NCBI GenBank assembly: GCA_028281535.1
Contig: JANQJS010000033.1
Span: 1 to 64,000 of the forward strand
Length of the DNA: 64,000 bases
Direction of reading: 5' to 3'
From: Sedimentisphaerales bacterium
GTDB lineage: Bacteria; Planctomycetota; Phycisphaerae; Sedimentisphaerales; SM23-30
Numbering within the stretch: position 1 is the first letter of the stretch; each line of letters opens with the position of its first letter. Of the stretch, positions 36,832-46,257 are shown piece by piece. The notes under the pieces were generated by a model that did not search any database, had not been told where the DNA came from, and saw nothing but the letters and a program-made list of their open reading frames with translations. Made by a program: the position numbers and the translations under genes.

Positions 36832-37800
36832 CTAACTGATGCGTGTTCGCACATCTTCTATTACAGCTGCTAGAATCTCATCTAAACTCGTGGATGGCTC
36901 ATAGCCAATCATGTCTCGAATTCGATCCAGGCAGGGAATACGACGCATCATATCATCGAAAGGCTTGCCATAAGCCTCTTCATATGAAATAAATTCCTTC
37001 TGACTTTGACTACCTGTCATGTCAATAATTTTATCTGCCAATTCAGACATCGTGACTTCTTCGGTCGCACCAACATTATACACACGCCCAGGAGCTTCAT
37101 CGCTGATCATCAACTTAATGATGGCATCAACCACATCACCCACATAACCAAAACAGCGAGACTGCTGACCTGTGCCATAAATCTGAATCGTTTCATTTTT
37201 TAATGCTTTTTCAACAAACCGTGGTATCACCATGCCATACTGCCCGGTTTGACGAGGCCCAACAGTATTAAAAAATCGTGTGACAACAACAGGCAACTGA
37301 AATTGTTCGTAATAAGCTATGCCTAAAAATTCATCAATCGCTTTGCTACATGCATACGCCCATCGAGAATATTTCGTACTTCCCAATACCGTATCGTCAT
37401 CTTCACGAAATGGCACAGCGTCACTTTTACCATAAACTTCACTCGTCGAAGCGATCAATATTTTCTTACGGAACTTATTAGCGATATTTAACACAACTTC
37501 GCTGCCATGAATATTTGTTTCAATGGTATGCACCGGTTCGTCTACAATCAATTGCACACCCACTGCAGCCGCCAAATGGAAGATCATGTCACATTGCTCA
37601 ATAAGCACATGCATAATTTCTGAATTTCGAACATTATCCATGACAAATCGAAATTGGGGATTCTGCATAACCGGACTAAGATTATCTAGACTTCCCGTAC
37701 TTAAATCATCTATCGCAACAACCTCATGACCTTGTTTTAGCAATGTTTCAGCTAAGTGCGAACCGATGAAACCGGCACCACCTGTGATAAGAACTTTCAT
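36832..37800 (-). CDS. NAD-dependent nucleotide-sugar epimerase/dehydratase (extended SDR)
   Basis: Extended short-chain dehydrogenase of 322 residues. NAD-binding motif [15 protein letters not shown] at the start, DDLSTGSLDNL for cofactor selection, STSEVYGKSDAVPF for the catalytic Thr/Ser, and YACSK as the YxxxK pair. The C-terminal part has RFFNTVGPRQTGQYGMVIP and QSRCFGYVGDVVDAIIKLM. The closest functional groups are UDP-glucose 4-epimerases and UDP-glucuronate decarboxylase-like enzymes. The exact reaction cannot be set. It is the third nucleotide-sugar SDR of the operon, between the WecB-type epimerase and the DegT aminotransferase. Confidence 0.88.
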   Translation of the reverse strand: MKVLITGGAGFIGSHLAETLLKQGHEVVAIDDLSTGSLDNLSPVMQNPQFRFVMDNVRNSEIMHVLIEQCDMIFHLAAAVGVQLIVDEPVHTIETNIHGSEVVLNIANKFRKKILIASTSEVYGKSDAVPFREDDDTVLGSTKYSRWAYACSKAIDEFLGIAYYEQFQLPVVVTRFFNTVGPRQTGQYGMVIPRFVEKALKNETIQIYGTGQQSRCFGYVGDVVDAIIKLMISDEAPGRVYNVGATEEVTMSELADKIIDMTGSQSQKEFISYEEAYGKPFDDMMRRIPCLDRIRDMIGYEPSTSLDEILAAVIEDVRTRIS

Positions 37801-37869
37801 CTAATCATCCTCGCTCGTTATTAATAACGAAAAAATAAATTGAAATGTTATCTATGACCGTTTGAAATT

Positions 37870-38970
37870 TTACTTGTAAAATGAATGTATGGTATCGACG
37901 ACCACTTGCTGCATATCAGTCGTCAATTCAGGATAGATCGGAATCGCAAGAATGTCCTCGGAAGCTTTCTCAGACTCCGGATAATCCCCTTTTTTCCACC
38001 CATAATCCCCGAAGCACTCCTGCAGATGCAGTGGCATCGGATAATAAATATCACACCCGATTTGTTTTTCCTTAAGATATGCCACCAACTCATCGCGGCG
38101 GGAAACTCGTATACAATATTGATGATATGTCGAAACACAATCATCAGAAATATAGGGTGTCACCACCAACTCAGGGTCAAATGCCTGATCGTAAAAAGCG
38201 GCATTTTCTTGTCGCTGTTTGGACCAACTTTCTAAATGAGGCAATTTCACCAAAAGTGCAGCCGCCTGTATAGCATCCAATCTGAAATTGGCACCAACAA
38301 ATTTATGATAATAACGTGGATCCATCCCATGACCACGCATGATGGTTAATCGATAGTGCAAAGCTTCATCATTTGTCACGATAAGACCTGCATCCCCCAC
38401 CGCACCTAAATTCTTCGTCGGATAAAAACTGAAGCAACCAGTATCACCAAAAGACCCAGCTTTTTTCCCTTTATAGCTACTACCAATCGCCTGTGCGGCA
38501 TCCTCAATAACAAACAATTGATGTTTCTTTGCGATCGCCATGATCGCATCCATATCAGCCAATTGACCAAATAAATGAACAGGAACAATGGCCTTCGTTT
38601 TATCTGTAATGACCGCTTCGATTTTAGTAGGATCGATATTATATGTTTTAGGGTCAATATCCGCAAAAACAGGTATCGCCCCCAAACGTACTATACAGCC
38701 AACCGTACCAAAAAAAGTAAAGGGCGTCGTAATAACTTCATCGCCCTGCCCAATCCCCAAACTCATCATACTATTGAGCAGCGCATCAGTTCCACTAGAA
38801 ACTCCGACACCAAATTGACAGTCACTCAACGCCGCAACCTGCTCTTCCAGGGTTGCAAGCTTGGGACCACCAATACAAATCTGGCTGTCAAGCACTTCAG
38901 AAATCTCTGAAATCATTTTATCTTTTAAAGGTTGATACTGAGACTTTAAATCAAGTAGGGGTATTTGCAT
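37870..38970 (-). CDS. DegT/DnrJ/EryC1/StrS-type sugar aminotransferase
   Basis: PLP-dependent aminotransferase converting a keto-sugar nucleotide to an amino sugar. I choose ATG 38970 (MQIPLLDLKSQYQPLKD), since the longer frame to 38997 overlaps the upstream gene and adds an unfamiliar N-terminus; AGAAG precedes the chosen ATG. The 366-residue product shows GVSSGTDALLNSMMSLG, ITTPFTFFGTVGCI, VIEDAAQAIGSSYKGKKAG and the Schiff-base lysine in CFSFYPTKNLGAVGDAG. The sequence is close in pattern to WbpE-type enzymes, which aminate UDP-3-keto-GlcNAcA. That fits the WbpA-like and WbpI-like genes of the operon, but a WbpB oxidase and WbpD acetyltransferase are not obvious here. Confidence 0.92.
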   Translation of the reverse strand: MQIPLLDLKSQYQPLKDKMISEISEVLDSQICIGGPKLATLEEQVAALSDCQFGVGVSSGTDALLNSMMSLGIGQGDEVITTPFTFFGTVGCIVRLGAIPVFADIDPKTYNIDPTKIEAVITDKTKAIVPVHLFGQLADMDAIMAIAKKHQLFVIEDAAQAIGSSYKGKKAGSFGDTGCFSFYPTKNLGAVGDAGLIVTNDEALHYRLTIMRGHGMDPRYYHKFVGANFRLDAIQAAALLVKLPHLESWSKQRQENAAFYDQAFDPELVVTPYISDDCVSTYHQYCIRVSRRDELVAYLKEKQIGCDIYYPMPLHLQECFGDYGWKKGDYPESEKASEDILAIPIYPELTTDMQQVVVDTIHSFYK

Positions 38971-38981
38971 AATCTTCTGAA

Positions 38982-40379
38982 CTAAAAACCACACCAATGG
39001 GGATCAAATGGATTACCACAATCAAACCATTGTTGTGAAAATATTGAAAAATCTATTATATCGACACCGCAATCGCCATTAAAGTCAGCGGTTAATTCTT
39101 CCTGACAACGAAAAATCGTAAAGGCTGAATCCGTTAAGTCAGAATTAAGCGGTTCTGTTCGATCACTCACACGTATCATACATTGCTGAGATTCAATATC
39201 TGCAATTGGATCCCAAAGAAAACTTCCGTTGTTATCCAAATTGTCAGCAATTAAAGAATAAGAAAGTCCAAAATCGTCTGAAAATTCTATTTTTATTTTT
39301 TCAACAGCTTCACCGCTGTTCTGTTGCCATTGTATCATAATTTCGCTGGCAGCCAAAAACATTTCGCTACCATTCGGAGTAATTATTTCAATATCTACTG
39401 GTTCAACAACTTCCCCCAAAATAATATCTATATCCGAATGATATGACTGCCATACAAACGTTGTACCACTAACATCTGGCAACGTCTGTTGGCTATTTGC
39501 AAGACAAACAGCAAATTCTACTTGGGCATTAAGATCATAACCATAAATATCTTTATCGTGGGTTTGCTCATTTCGATCATCCACCCAAACCACAAACGAA
39601 CCATCTACTGCCGGGAAAGATTGATCCGCTTGATCGTTGCATATAACAAAAGGGCCACTGCCCAAATCATTCAGATCGATGCCATAAATGTCTGAATCTT
39701 CTCCACCACCAGGTTCTTCAGTCCAGACAACCATCGCCCCACTAATTCTAGGATTAAACTGACCCGTCGTCGTGGTAACAATGGGAAATTCTGTTAGCGT
39801 ACTTAAATCATAACCATAGATATCTGGATTACCATTTCGAGTATCCAACCAGATAACAATATCTCCATCAATATCTGGCTGAACCTGGGTAGAAGATTGA
39901 GTCACAATGGGAAAGTCACCTAATCCGGGATTAGATAAATCAAACCCATAAATATCTAAATTGCCATGTCGATTATCACGCCAAACAACCACAGAACCAC
40001 TTATCGCCGGATCCTGCTGAGAAGCACTGTGATTTGTAATCACAAAATCGCCAGCATTGGGATCACTGAGATCAAAACCATAAATATCTAAATTGCCGTT
40101 GCGGTTATCCTGCCAAACAATAATATTCCCACTCACAGAGGGATTATCCTGAACATTGGCAGCCGTCGTTATTTCGATCAAATTTGGATCAGGATACACA
40201 GCACAATAGATATCATTATGACCGCTATTTCGCGTATCAGACCAAACAATCACATTGCCATCAATGGCAACACTATCTTGATCATTGTTAAGAGTTGTAA
40301 TTGGAATACTGCTTAAATCTGCCTGAAGACTTTGCAAACCCAAAAGAAAAGTAAACATAAAAGTACAGAATCGTCCCAT
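38982..40379 (-). CDS. Secreted beta-propeller repeat protein with C-terminal dockerin-like module
   Basis: The 465-residue product has a short signal peptide (GRFCTFMFTFLLGLQSLQA) and a strong ribosome-binding site, AGGAGGT five bases before the ATG. Residues ~25-310 contain about six repeats of about 47 residues with the core G-x-IVVWxDxRNGNxDIYGYDLS, typical of TolB-like beta-propeller surface proteins. An Ig-like domain (~320-415, EKIKIEFSDDFGLSYSLI) follows. The C-terminus ADFNGDCGVDIIDFSIFSQQ ending in Trp and Cys residues is a dockerin-like calcium-binding module common in Phycisphaerae. It lies between sugar-biosynthesis genes of the polysaccharide operon, suggesting a surface protein coexpressed with the polymer. 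Its function is unknown. Confidence 0.82.
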   Translation of the reverse strand: MGRFCTFMFTFLLGLQSLQADLSSIPITTLNNDQDSVAIDGNVIVWSDTRNSGHNDIYCAVYPDPNLIEITTAANVQDNPSVSGNIIVWQDNRNGNLDIYGFDLSDPNAGDFVITNHSASQQDPAISGSVVVWRDNRHGNLDIYGFDLSNPGLGDFPIVTQSSTQVQPDIDGDIVIWLDTRNGNPDIYGYDLSTLTEFPIVTTTTGQFNPRISGAMVVWTEEPGGGEDSDIYGIDLNDLGSGPFVICNDQADQSFPAVDGSFVVWVDDRNEQTHDKDIYGYDLNAQVEFAVCLANSQQTLPDVSGTTFVWQSYHSDIDIILGEVVEPVDIEIITPNGSEMFLAASEIMIQWQQNSGEAVEKIKIEFSDDFGLSYSLIADNLDNNGSFLWDPIADIESQQCMIRVSDRTEPLNSDLTDSAFTIFRCQEELTADFNGDCGVDIIDFSIFSQQWFDCGNPFDPHWCGF

Positions 40380-40575
40380 GGAGTACCTCCTAAAATATCT
40401 CGCCTATTTAACCGTATATAAATCAACCGTACGAACACTAATCCGACCAAATTCGCACTAAAGTGGTTAAACAGCGATACCTATAAGAAGGCTCACCTAA
40501 ACGTTTCTTTAAATGTTATTAATCCCTACACACCCTTTATATCAACTATTACATTAATGTAAAGATAATTTATCG

Positions 40576-41286
40576 TTATTTCATTTTGGATCGAAGTAAT
40601 GATTCATTACTTCTCTGCAAAAGAGTCTTATGTTTCAATGAGCTAAATGGTCGGCGATTAACTGTTGAAGAAAAACGCTGGAAATTTTTTCCATGAGATT
40701 CTCGCAATTTAGACAAGGCTCCACCAGACCCAAAGCGCGACACCTGAGATAGCGAAATCCCTCTTCGTTGACCAGCCTGCTGGCGGTAAAAGTTTCTTCC
40801 GTAATTCGAAGGCCTAGAATATCTAGAATGGCTTAATCCATAAAATGAACTTGGCAAGTTCCCAACGGAAGCCGTTACAGGCTTTGATAATATAGATGGA
40901 CTAGATGAACCTGACAAAATACGCCCTTGAAATCCCTCGATACCATTTCGCGTCAATATCAAATTATTCCCTAAGGAACTTTGATTATTAACTCGACCAG
41001 ATATTCTCAAATCACGTGATAATAACTGAGATTGATTAAATCCATTACTTACCGCCGCGGATTTCATCGGGTTCGGTATAGTTCTTGAAGGAACATTTCC
41101 AGTATACCCTCTCGATCCTCGCACAAACCGATCTAATAAAGAAGAAGGTTTTGCTGCTCCGGCTTGAAAAGAACGTACGCCATAAGATGTACGATTATTC
41201 ACAACCGCACCGGTTGATTGCCCGTTTAGTCGCTCCTGAAATCCTATCGAGCTAAAACATATAATCAAAGGTATTAAATACTTCAT
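40576..41286 (-). CDS. Secreted Ser/Arg/Asn-rich basic protein of unknown function
   Basis: Not recognised. A signal peptide (KYLIPLIICFSSIGF ... LNG) is followed by about 215 residues of low-complexity, strongly basic sequence rich in Ser, Arg, Gly, Asn and Leu, with short repeated words such as SLLDRFVRGSRGY, SRYSRPSNYGRNFYRQ and SLLRSKMK. No Cys and few acidic residues are present. It looks disordered. It sits between the WbpA-like gene and the propeller gene with larger flanking gaps (107 and 196 bases) than other operon members. A basic secreted protein next to acidic-polysaccharide genes could bind the polymer electrostatically, which is speculation. Confidence 0.65.
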   Translation of the reverse strand: MKYLIPLIICFSSIGFQERLNGQSTGAVVNNRTSYGVRSFQAGAAKPSSLLDRFVRGSRGYTGNVPSRTIPNPMKSAAVSNGFNQSQLLSRDLRISGRVNNQSSLGNNLILTRNGIEGFQGRILSGSSSPSILSKPVTASVGNLPSSFYGLSHSRYSRPSNYGRNFYRQQAGQRRGISLSQVSRFGSGGALSKLRESHGKNFQRFSSTVNRRPFSSLKHKTLLQRSNESLLRSKMK

Positions 41287-41393
41287 AATTTCAACAAGAT
41301 TTAAAGTTATTACTATTCAAGCTATTATACCAAAGAGACACTATTGCACCAACCCCAGAACAAAACAACCTTAAATTACCAAGCAGCAACATG

Positions 41394-42704
41394 TTACGCT
41401 TTAACAATTTTGTTTTTGCCACTTTTTACAACACTGGTTGCATTGCGAGTATCAACAACCAACTTAGCGTTTTTAACAATCCAGCCATAGTCATAATCAC
41501 TATGATCAGTTGCGATTACAACGGCATCATAAGATTTCAATGTCGCCGCGGTTAGTTTTTTACTTTGCATTTTTAAGTCATGCTCACGCTGCTTATGGGT
41601 TTTAGGGAAATAAGGATCATTATAATCCACCTTAGCACCTTTCTCTTTAAAGAGCTCAATCAACTCAATTGAAGGCGACTCACGCAGATCATCAATATCT
41701 TTTTTATAGGCCAAACCCAATATAAGAACCTTAGACCCTTTTAAACTTTTCTTATGATCATTCAAGGCATCCATCGTTTTCGAAACAACAAAATGAGGCA
41801 TGTCGGTATTAATCTCACCCGCCAGTTCGATAAAACGAGTTGGCATGCCAAATTGACGCGCCCGCCAGGTTAAATAAAATGGATCGATCGGTATACAGTG
41901 ACCGCCTAATCCAGGACCAGGATAAAACGCCTGAAAACCAAAAGGTTTGGTACTTGCAGCCCGAATAACTTCCCAAACATCAATATCCATTCGATCAAAT
42001 AACTTCTTAAGTTCATTGACCATTGCAATATTGACACAGCGATAAACATTCTCCAAAATTTTAGCCGCTTCAGCAACATCACAACTGTCCACGGGTACCA
42101 ATTCCTCAATACCCCAATTGTAGATCTCTATTGCTTTGTCTAAACTAGCTTTATTATAACCGCCAATCACTTTTGGAATCGTTGCTGTGCGAAAATGCTT
42201 GTTACCTGGATCTTCTCGCTCAGGAGAATAGGCAAGGTAAAAATCACGCCCAGCTTTTAAACCAGATTTTTCAAGTATAGGTAACATTAATTCACGAGTA
42301 GTACCGGGATACGTTGTACTTTCCAGTACAACCAACTGTCCCTTTTTTAAATATTTGGAAATAGTCTGGCAGGTTGCTTCAACATAATACATATCTGGCT
42401 CACGATTCTCTGTCAATGGAGTGGGAACACAAATAATAATGGCATCAACCTTGGATAATTCAGACATCTTATCAGTTGCTCGAAACTTTTTAGAATCCAC
42501 CAATTCTCGCATTTGTTTATGCGCAATATGTTTGATGGGACTACGGCCTTTGTTCAAATTTTCTATACGTTGCTTATCCACATCGAACCCAAGGACCTTG
42601 GCACCACCGTGACAAAATTCACGTGATAATGGCAAGCCGACATATCCCATTCCGACGACCCCGATATAAGGAACTGATTTCGATTTTGTTGTTTTCTTTG
42701 CCAT
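41394..42704 (-). CDS. UDP-N-acetyl-glucosamine 6-dehydrogenase-like nucleotide sugar dehydrogenase (WbpA type)
   Basis: NAD-dependent four-electron oxidation of a UDP-HexNAc to its uronic acid. The 436-residue product starts with a Lys/Thr-rich stretch, then IGVVGMGYVGLPLSREF (NAD fold). It contains ICVPTPLTENREPDM, VLESTTYPGTTRELM, YSPEREDPGN and the catalytic cysteine in GPGLGGHCIPIDPFYLTWRA, a motif typical of the WbpA/TviB branch rather than UDP-glucose dehydrogenases. The C-terminal domain has LGLAYKKDIDDLRESPS. It differs from the second dehydrogenase at 46258, which is of the Ugd type. Together with the WecB-like epimerase and DegT aminotransferase it suggests amino-uronic acids in the polymer. 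Confidence 0.92.
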   Translation of the reverse strand: MAKKTTKSKSVPYIGVVGMGYVGLPLSREFCHGGAKVLGFDVDKQRIENLNKGRSPIKHIAHKQMRELVDSKKFRATDKMSELSKVDAIIICVPTPLTENREPDMYYVEATCQTISKYLKKGQLVVLESTTYPGTTRELMLPILEKSGLKAGRDFYLAYSPEREDPGNKHFRTATIPKVIGGYNKASLDKAIEIYNWGIEELVPVDSCDVAEAAKILENVYRCVNIAMVNELKKLFDRMDIDVWEVIRAASTKPFGFQAFYPGPGLGGHCIPIDPFYLTWRARQFGMPTRFIELAGEINTDMPHFVVSKTMDALNDHKKSLKGSKVLILGLAYKKDIDDLRESPSIELIELFKEKGAKVDYNDPYFPKTHKQREHDLKMQSKKLTAATLKSYDAVVIATDHSDYDYGWIVKNAKLVVDTRNATSVVKSGKNKIVKA

Positions 42705-42734
42705 AAAAGACTTCTCTCCGAAAATAATAGGTAA

Positions 42735-44285
42735 TTAATCTTTAATTTTCTCGTCAGTAATTGACGTAGGTAACATAATTTCATAAATCACTTCAGATGG
42801 TGAAATCTGAAAAGGTACAAGCTGCTCTGGCGACAAAACCCAGGAAGGATAATACCCTGAAACATTTGAAAATACAAAAAGCCGCTTACCTGCCTGCTGA
42901 TTTAGATTTACCAACTCTTTTTCTGCTGTCACTTTAAAAAGTTGAATATCTTGACGCTGTTTTTCAATCCCTAAAGCATATTTAAATACTGGTAGAATTG
43001 TCGAATCAGCCAATAATATAGAATTCTCTGGCAATTTGTCACACACGTCATTCACCAATCGCCTTGGTCCAGTTTGATCATATTGCCAAGGTATCAAATA
43101 ATACTCATACACATTACGATATGGAATCGATCGTTTCGTACCTAAACTTAACTGTTTTTCTTGAGCAAGTGATGCTAACGCAGGATAAGTTGGTATCATT
43201 AATAAAACAAAAATCACAGAAATACTAAGCCAAAGCTTAAAACCTCTTTGTAGTATTTTGTGAAACCCTAACCCGATATAAATCGTCAATAAAATATACA
43301 TCGGTAAGAAAAAATGGTTTTGATTATTGACATCATATCGTACCGCAAACAGGCTATATAAAATAACACTCCACAATAAAAGATGATGAACACTTTTATG
43401 GAGACCCCTTTGGCTAAAAACAAAACCAGGAATTGCCAAAAAAAGTAATGGCGTTGGAAAATTTAAAATTAAAAACTGAACACTTCGCTTAAATAAAACA
43501 AATATTCGTTCAATGTTAAAAACGGCATCAGACCAGCGGCCTACAATGGCTGAAGAAATCGTACCCCAAAAATCGCCACTTCGTTGATATTCAATAACCA
43601 TCGCAACCCATAACATCCCTGCCCCAATTACCCAGAAAACAAGGACAAAGAATAATGTTTGAAGTTGGCATCGTTTTTTTAAAAATTGGATAAAAAGCCA
43701 AACAAATATAATAAAGAATCCTATTTGACTCATTAAATGGACACTTAGTCCTAAGCCAAACACAAGCCCCATCCAATAAAGATATAGCGGCTTTCCTTTT
43801 ATCAAATATAATATCAGTAGAACATAACCACCAGTCATAGTCGCATTGGACAAGCCATACGATTGAGCCTGCACACCGATGAACCAGGTGGTGTGAGAAA
43901 ACGCCAACAAACCGACAGCCAGAATAGCTGGCCACCGTCGTCCCACTAAGGCAAATATAATCCAAAAGACATTCGCAAGACACACCGCGGTAAAAAAAGC
44001 ATTCACTAAGTTCGCAGCATAGGCATAACTAAAAAAACCTAATTGTCCAACGCCATGAGCAAGAACGATATATAATGGATGAACCCGAACAACATCATTG
44101 GGTCGATTCAAATTCATCTGGGCAACTTTAACCTGGTAGTCTCCCTGATCCTGCCAGACCAGATCCGGTGCCAGGGTAAATACATATAACACAAATACAC
44201 TTAACAGCACCCACAACCAGCCCCAAAAACTATGAGACATCAGAGGTTGATGATCTGTGTTGTCAACCGACGTCATAGAACTCAC
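42735..44285 (-). CDS. Multi-spanning GT-C-like membrane protein (DUF2723/GT39-like)
   Basis: Integral membrane protein of 516 residues with about ten hydrophobic segments. The N-terminal part (WGWLWVLLSVFVLYVFTLA, then PDLVWQDQGDYQVKVAQ and VVRVHPLYIVLAHGV) resembles the DUF2723/protein O-mannosyltransferase-like family, where acidic residues in the first periplasmic loop act in lipid-linked sugar transfer. The C-terminal ~130 residues form a soluble tail. The frame opens with GTG 44285, four bases overlapping the upstream epimerase stop; ATG 44276 is the alternative. In this operon it may transfer a sugar from a polyprenyl-phosphate donor on the outer face of the membrane. That role is inferred from fold class. 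Confidence 0.75.
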   Translation of the reverse strand: MSSMTSVDNTDHQPLMSHSFWGWLWVLLSVFVLYVFTLAPDLVWQDQGDYQVKVAQMNLNRPNDVVRVHPLYIVLAHGVGQLGFFSYAYAANLVNAFFTAVCLANVFWIIFALVGRRWPAILAVGLLAFSHTTWFIGVQAQSYGLSNATMTGGYVLLILYLIKGKPLYLYWMGLVFGLGLSVHLMSQIGFFIIFVWLFIQFLKKRCQLQTLFFVLVFWVIGAGMLWVAMVIEYQRSGDFWGTISSAIVGRWSDAVFNIERIFVLFKRSVQFLILNFPTPLLFLAIPGFVFSQRGLHKSVHHLLLWSVILYSLFAVRYDVNNQNHFFLPMYILLTIYIGLGFHKILQRGFKLWLSISVIFVLLMIPTYPALASLAQEKQLSLGTKRSIPYRNVYEYYLIPWQYDQTGPRRLVNDVCDKLPENSILLADSTILPVFKYALGIEKQRQDIQLFKVTAEKELVNLNQQAGKRLFVFSNVSGYYPSWVLSPEQLVPFQISPSEVIYEIMLPTSITDEKIKD

Positions 44286-45226
44286 CCTCCCTGACGCATC
44301 CAGTCAACAAAGGCATTCAATCCAAATTTAATATCTGTTTTGGGATGATAATCTAATTTTTCTTTTGCCTTACTGATATCGGCAAATGTACGACGAACAT
44401 CTCCAGGTTGTAACGGTTGACGATCGATGATCGCCTTTTTCCCTAAGGCAATTTCCAAATGACCAATGAGCTCATCTAAACGTACAGGAATAGATTCACC
44501 CAAATTGTATAGTTCATATCCACAACATCGGTCAATACTTGCGACTATACCTTGCAGAATATCATCAATGTAGGTGAAATCTCGCATCATCGAGCCATCA
44601 CCATACACAGGAATTTTCTTTCCAGACTCAATCATCCTGGCAAATTTGTGAATCGCTAAATCAGGTCGCTGCCTTGGACCATAAACAGTAAAAAACCTCA
44701 AGCAGGTCATATCTATCTGATACAGATGATGGTATGTATGACAAAGTAATTCGCCTGCTTTTTTCGTCGCTGCATAGGGCGAAATAGGTTCATCCACAAA
44801 ATCTGTTTCAGCAAACGGTACTTTATCGTTATTTCCATAAACACTGGAACTTGACGCAAAAATAAATTTCTTTATGTTAAACTTCTTCGCAGCTTCCAGC
44901 AAAACAACCAGGCCATTAACATTGACATCCTGATATCCAACGGGGTCTTCAATCGAAGGACGCACACCTGCTTTGGCTGCCAGATGCACGATTAAATCTA
45001 TCGGGTGTTTGATAAATATTTCATCCACGCATGAAATATCACGGATATCACCTTCAATAAATGTAAAACGATCTTTAAATAAACTCCCTGCTAAATTCTT
45101 CTGTTTTATCGCCTGGTCGTAAAATGGATCAAAATTATCTAACCCAACAACACGATGATTTTCCAGTAATCGCTCTGATAAGTGCGAACCGATAAAACCT
45201 GCAACACCCGTAATTAAAATGTTCAT
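44282..45226 (-). CDS. UDP-glucuronate 4-epimerase-like SDR enzyme
   Basis: Extended SDR of 314 residues: [19 protein letters not shown] (NAD binding), GLDNFDPFYDQAIKQKNL (typical of UDP-glucuronate 4-epimerases), HLAAKAGVRPSIEDPVGYQD, ASSSSVYGNNDKVPFAE, SPYAATKKAGE with the YxxxK pair and FFTVYGPRQRPDLAIHKFAR. The likely reaction is UDP-glucuronic acid to UDP-galacturonic acid. Its substrate would come from the Ugd gene two genes upstream. It overlaps the following membrane protein gene by four bases (GTGA). Confidence 0.88.
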   Translation of the reverse strand: MNILITGVAGFIGSHLSERLLENHRVVGLDNFDPFYDQAIKQKNLAGSLFKDRFTFIEGDIRDISCVDEIFIKHPIDLIVHLAAKAGVRPSIEDPVGYQDVNVNGLVVLLEAAKKFNIKKFIFASSSSVYGNNDKVPFAETDFVDEPISPYAATKKAGELLCHTYHHLYQIDMTCLRFFTVYGPRQRPDLAIHKFARMIESGKKIPVYGDGSMMRDFTYIDDILQGIVASIDRCCGYELYNLGESIPVRLDELIGHLEIALGKKAIIDRQPLQPGDVRRTFADISKAKEKLDYHPKTDIKFGLNAFVDWMRQGG

Positions 45227-45262
45227 GTAAAGAAGAGTTTCTCAATCGATGAGTCGATCAAA

Positions 45263-46222
45263 TTAATTTGGAACTTTTTCTGGCGCGGCATGCATCTTGG
45301 CAAGCGGCCGAAAATATTCAATCGCCTTAGGCAATCCATCCTCGAGTTTAACCTGAGGCTCCCAACCTAAATGAGATTTAGCCAAAGTAATATCTGGCTT
45401 ACGCCGAATAGGATCATCCTTCGGCAATGGTTTATATATTATTTCAGACGAAGACCCAGTCATCTCGATGATCAATTCCGCAATCTCTTTAATACTACGC
45501 TCATCTGGGTTTCCTAAATTCATAGGACCCGTATGTTCATCTTGATCCATCAGACGAATCATACCCTCGACCATATCATCTACATAACAAAAGCTACGCG
45601 TTTGACTACCATCCCCAAAAATAGTAATTGATTCATTACGAAGAGCCTGCAAAATAAAATTACTCACCACCCGCCCATCATCAGGTCGCATCCTGGGACC
45701 AAAGGTATTAAAAATTCGAACGATACGAATATCGACATCGTTTTCACGATGATAATCAAACATCAATGTCTCGGCAATCCGCTTACCTTCATCATAACAA
45801 CTTCGTGGCCCAATTGGGTTGACATTACCCGAGTAATCTTCCTTTTGAGGATGGACCAAGGGATCTCCATACACCTCAGAGGTCGACGCTTGAAATACGC
45901 GAGCCTTAACTTCTGTCGCTAACTTTAACGCATTAATCACTCCCATCACTGAGGTCAAAACCGTCTTAACAGGACTTCGTTGGTAATGTATGGGAGATGC
46001 TGGACAAGCTAAATTATAGATATAATCTACTTCCATCCGGTAAGGATCTGTGACGTCATGACGAAAGATTTCTAAATCATCATTATGCAACAAGTGGCGA
46101 ATATTATCACGGCTACCGGTATGAAAGTTATCGATAATAATGACGGAATGACCTTCATTCAATAATCGTTCAGTCAAATGACTTCCAATAAACCCAGCAC
46201 CACCAGTGATCAATACTTTCAA
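45263..46222 (-). CDS. UDP-glucuronate decarboxylase (UDP-xylose synthase)
   Basis: Extended SDR of 319 residues converting UDP-glucuronic acid to UDP-xylose. Signature parts are [83 protein letters not shown] with the YxxxK pair and [19 protein letters not shown], all diagnostic for the UXS group. Length fits the bacterial soluble form. It lies 35 bases downstream of Ugd, which makes its substrate, so xylose or a derived pentose is a likely polymer constituent. Confidence 0.94.
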   Translation of the reverse strand: MKVLITGGAGFIGSHLTERLLNEGHSVIIIDNFHTGSRDNIRHLLHNDDLEIFRHDVTDPYRMEVDYIYNLACPASPIHYQRSPVKTVLTSVMGVINALKLATEVKARVFQASTSEVYGDPLVHPQKEDYSGNVNPIGPRSCYDEGKRIAETLMFDYHRENDVDIRIVRIFNTFGPRMRPDDGRVVSNFILQALRNESITIFGDGSQTRSFCYVDDMVEGMIRLMDQDEHTGPMNLGNPDERSIKEIAELIIEMTGSSSEIIYKPLPKDDPIRRKPDITLAKSHLGWEPQVKLEDGLPKAIEYFRPLAKMHAAPEKVPN

Positions 46223-46257
46223 AACAATACTCCTTTTCGATACGATTCCGCTCTAAT

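Noticed and set aside
43591-43983. 130-codon alternative frame within the GT-C-like membrane protein gene
   Set aside because: It is on the same strand inside a well-supported membrane protein gene and has no family features or ribosome-binding site.
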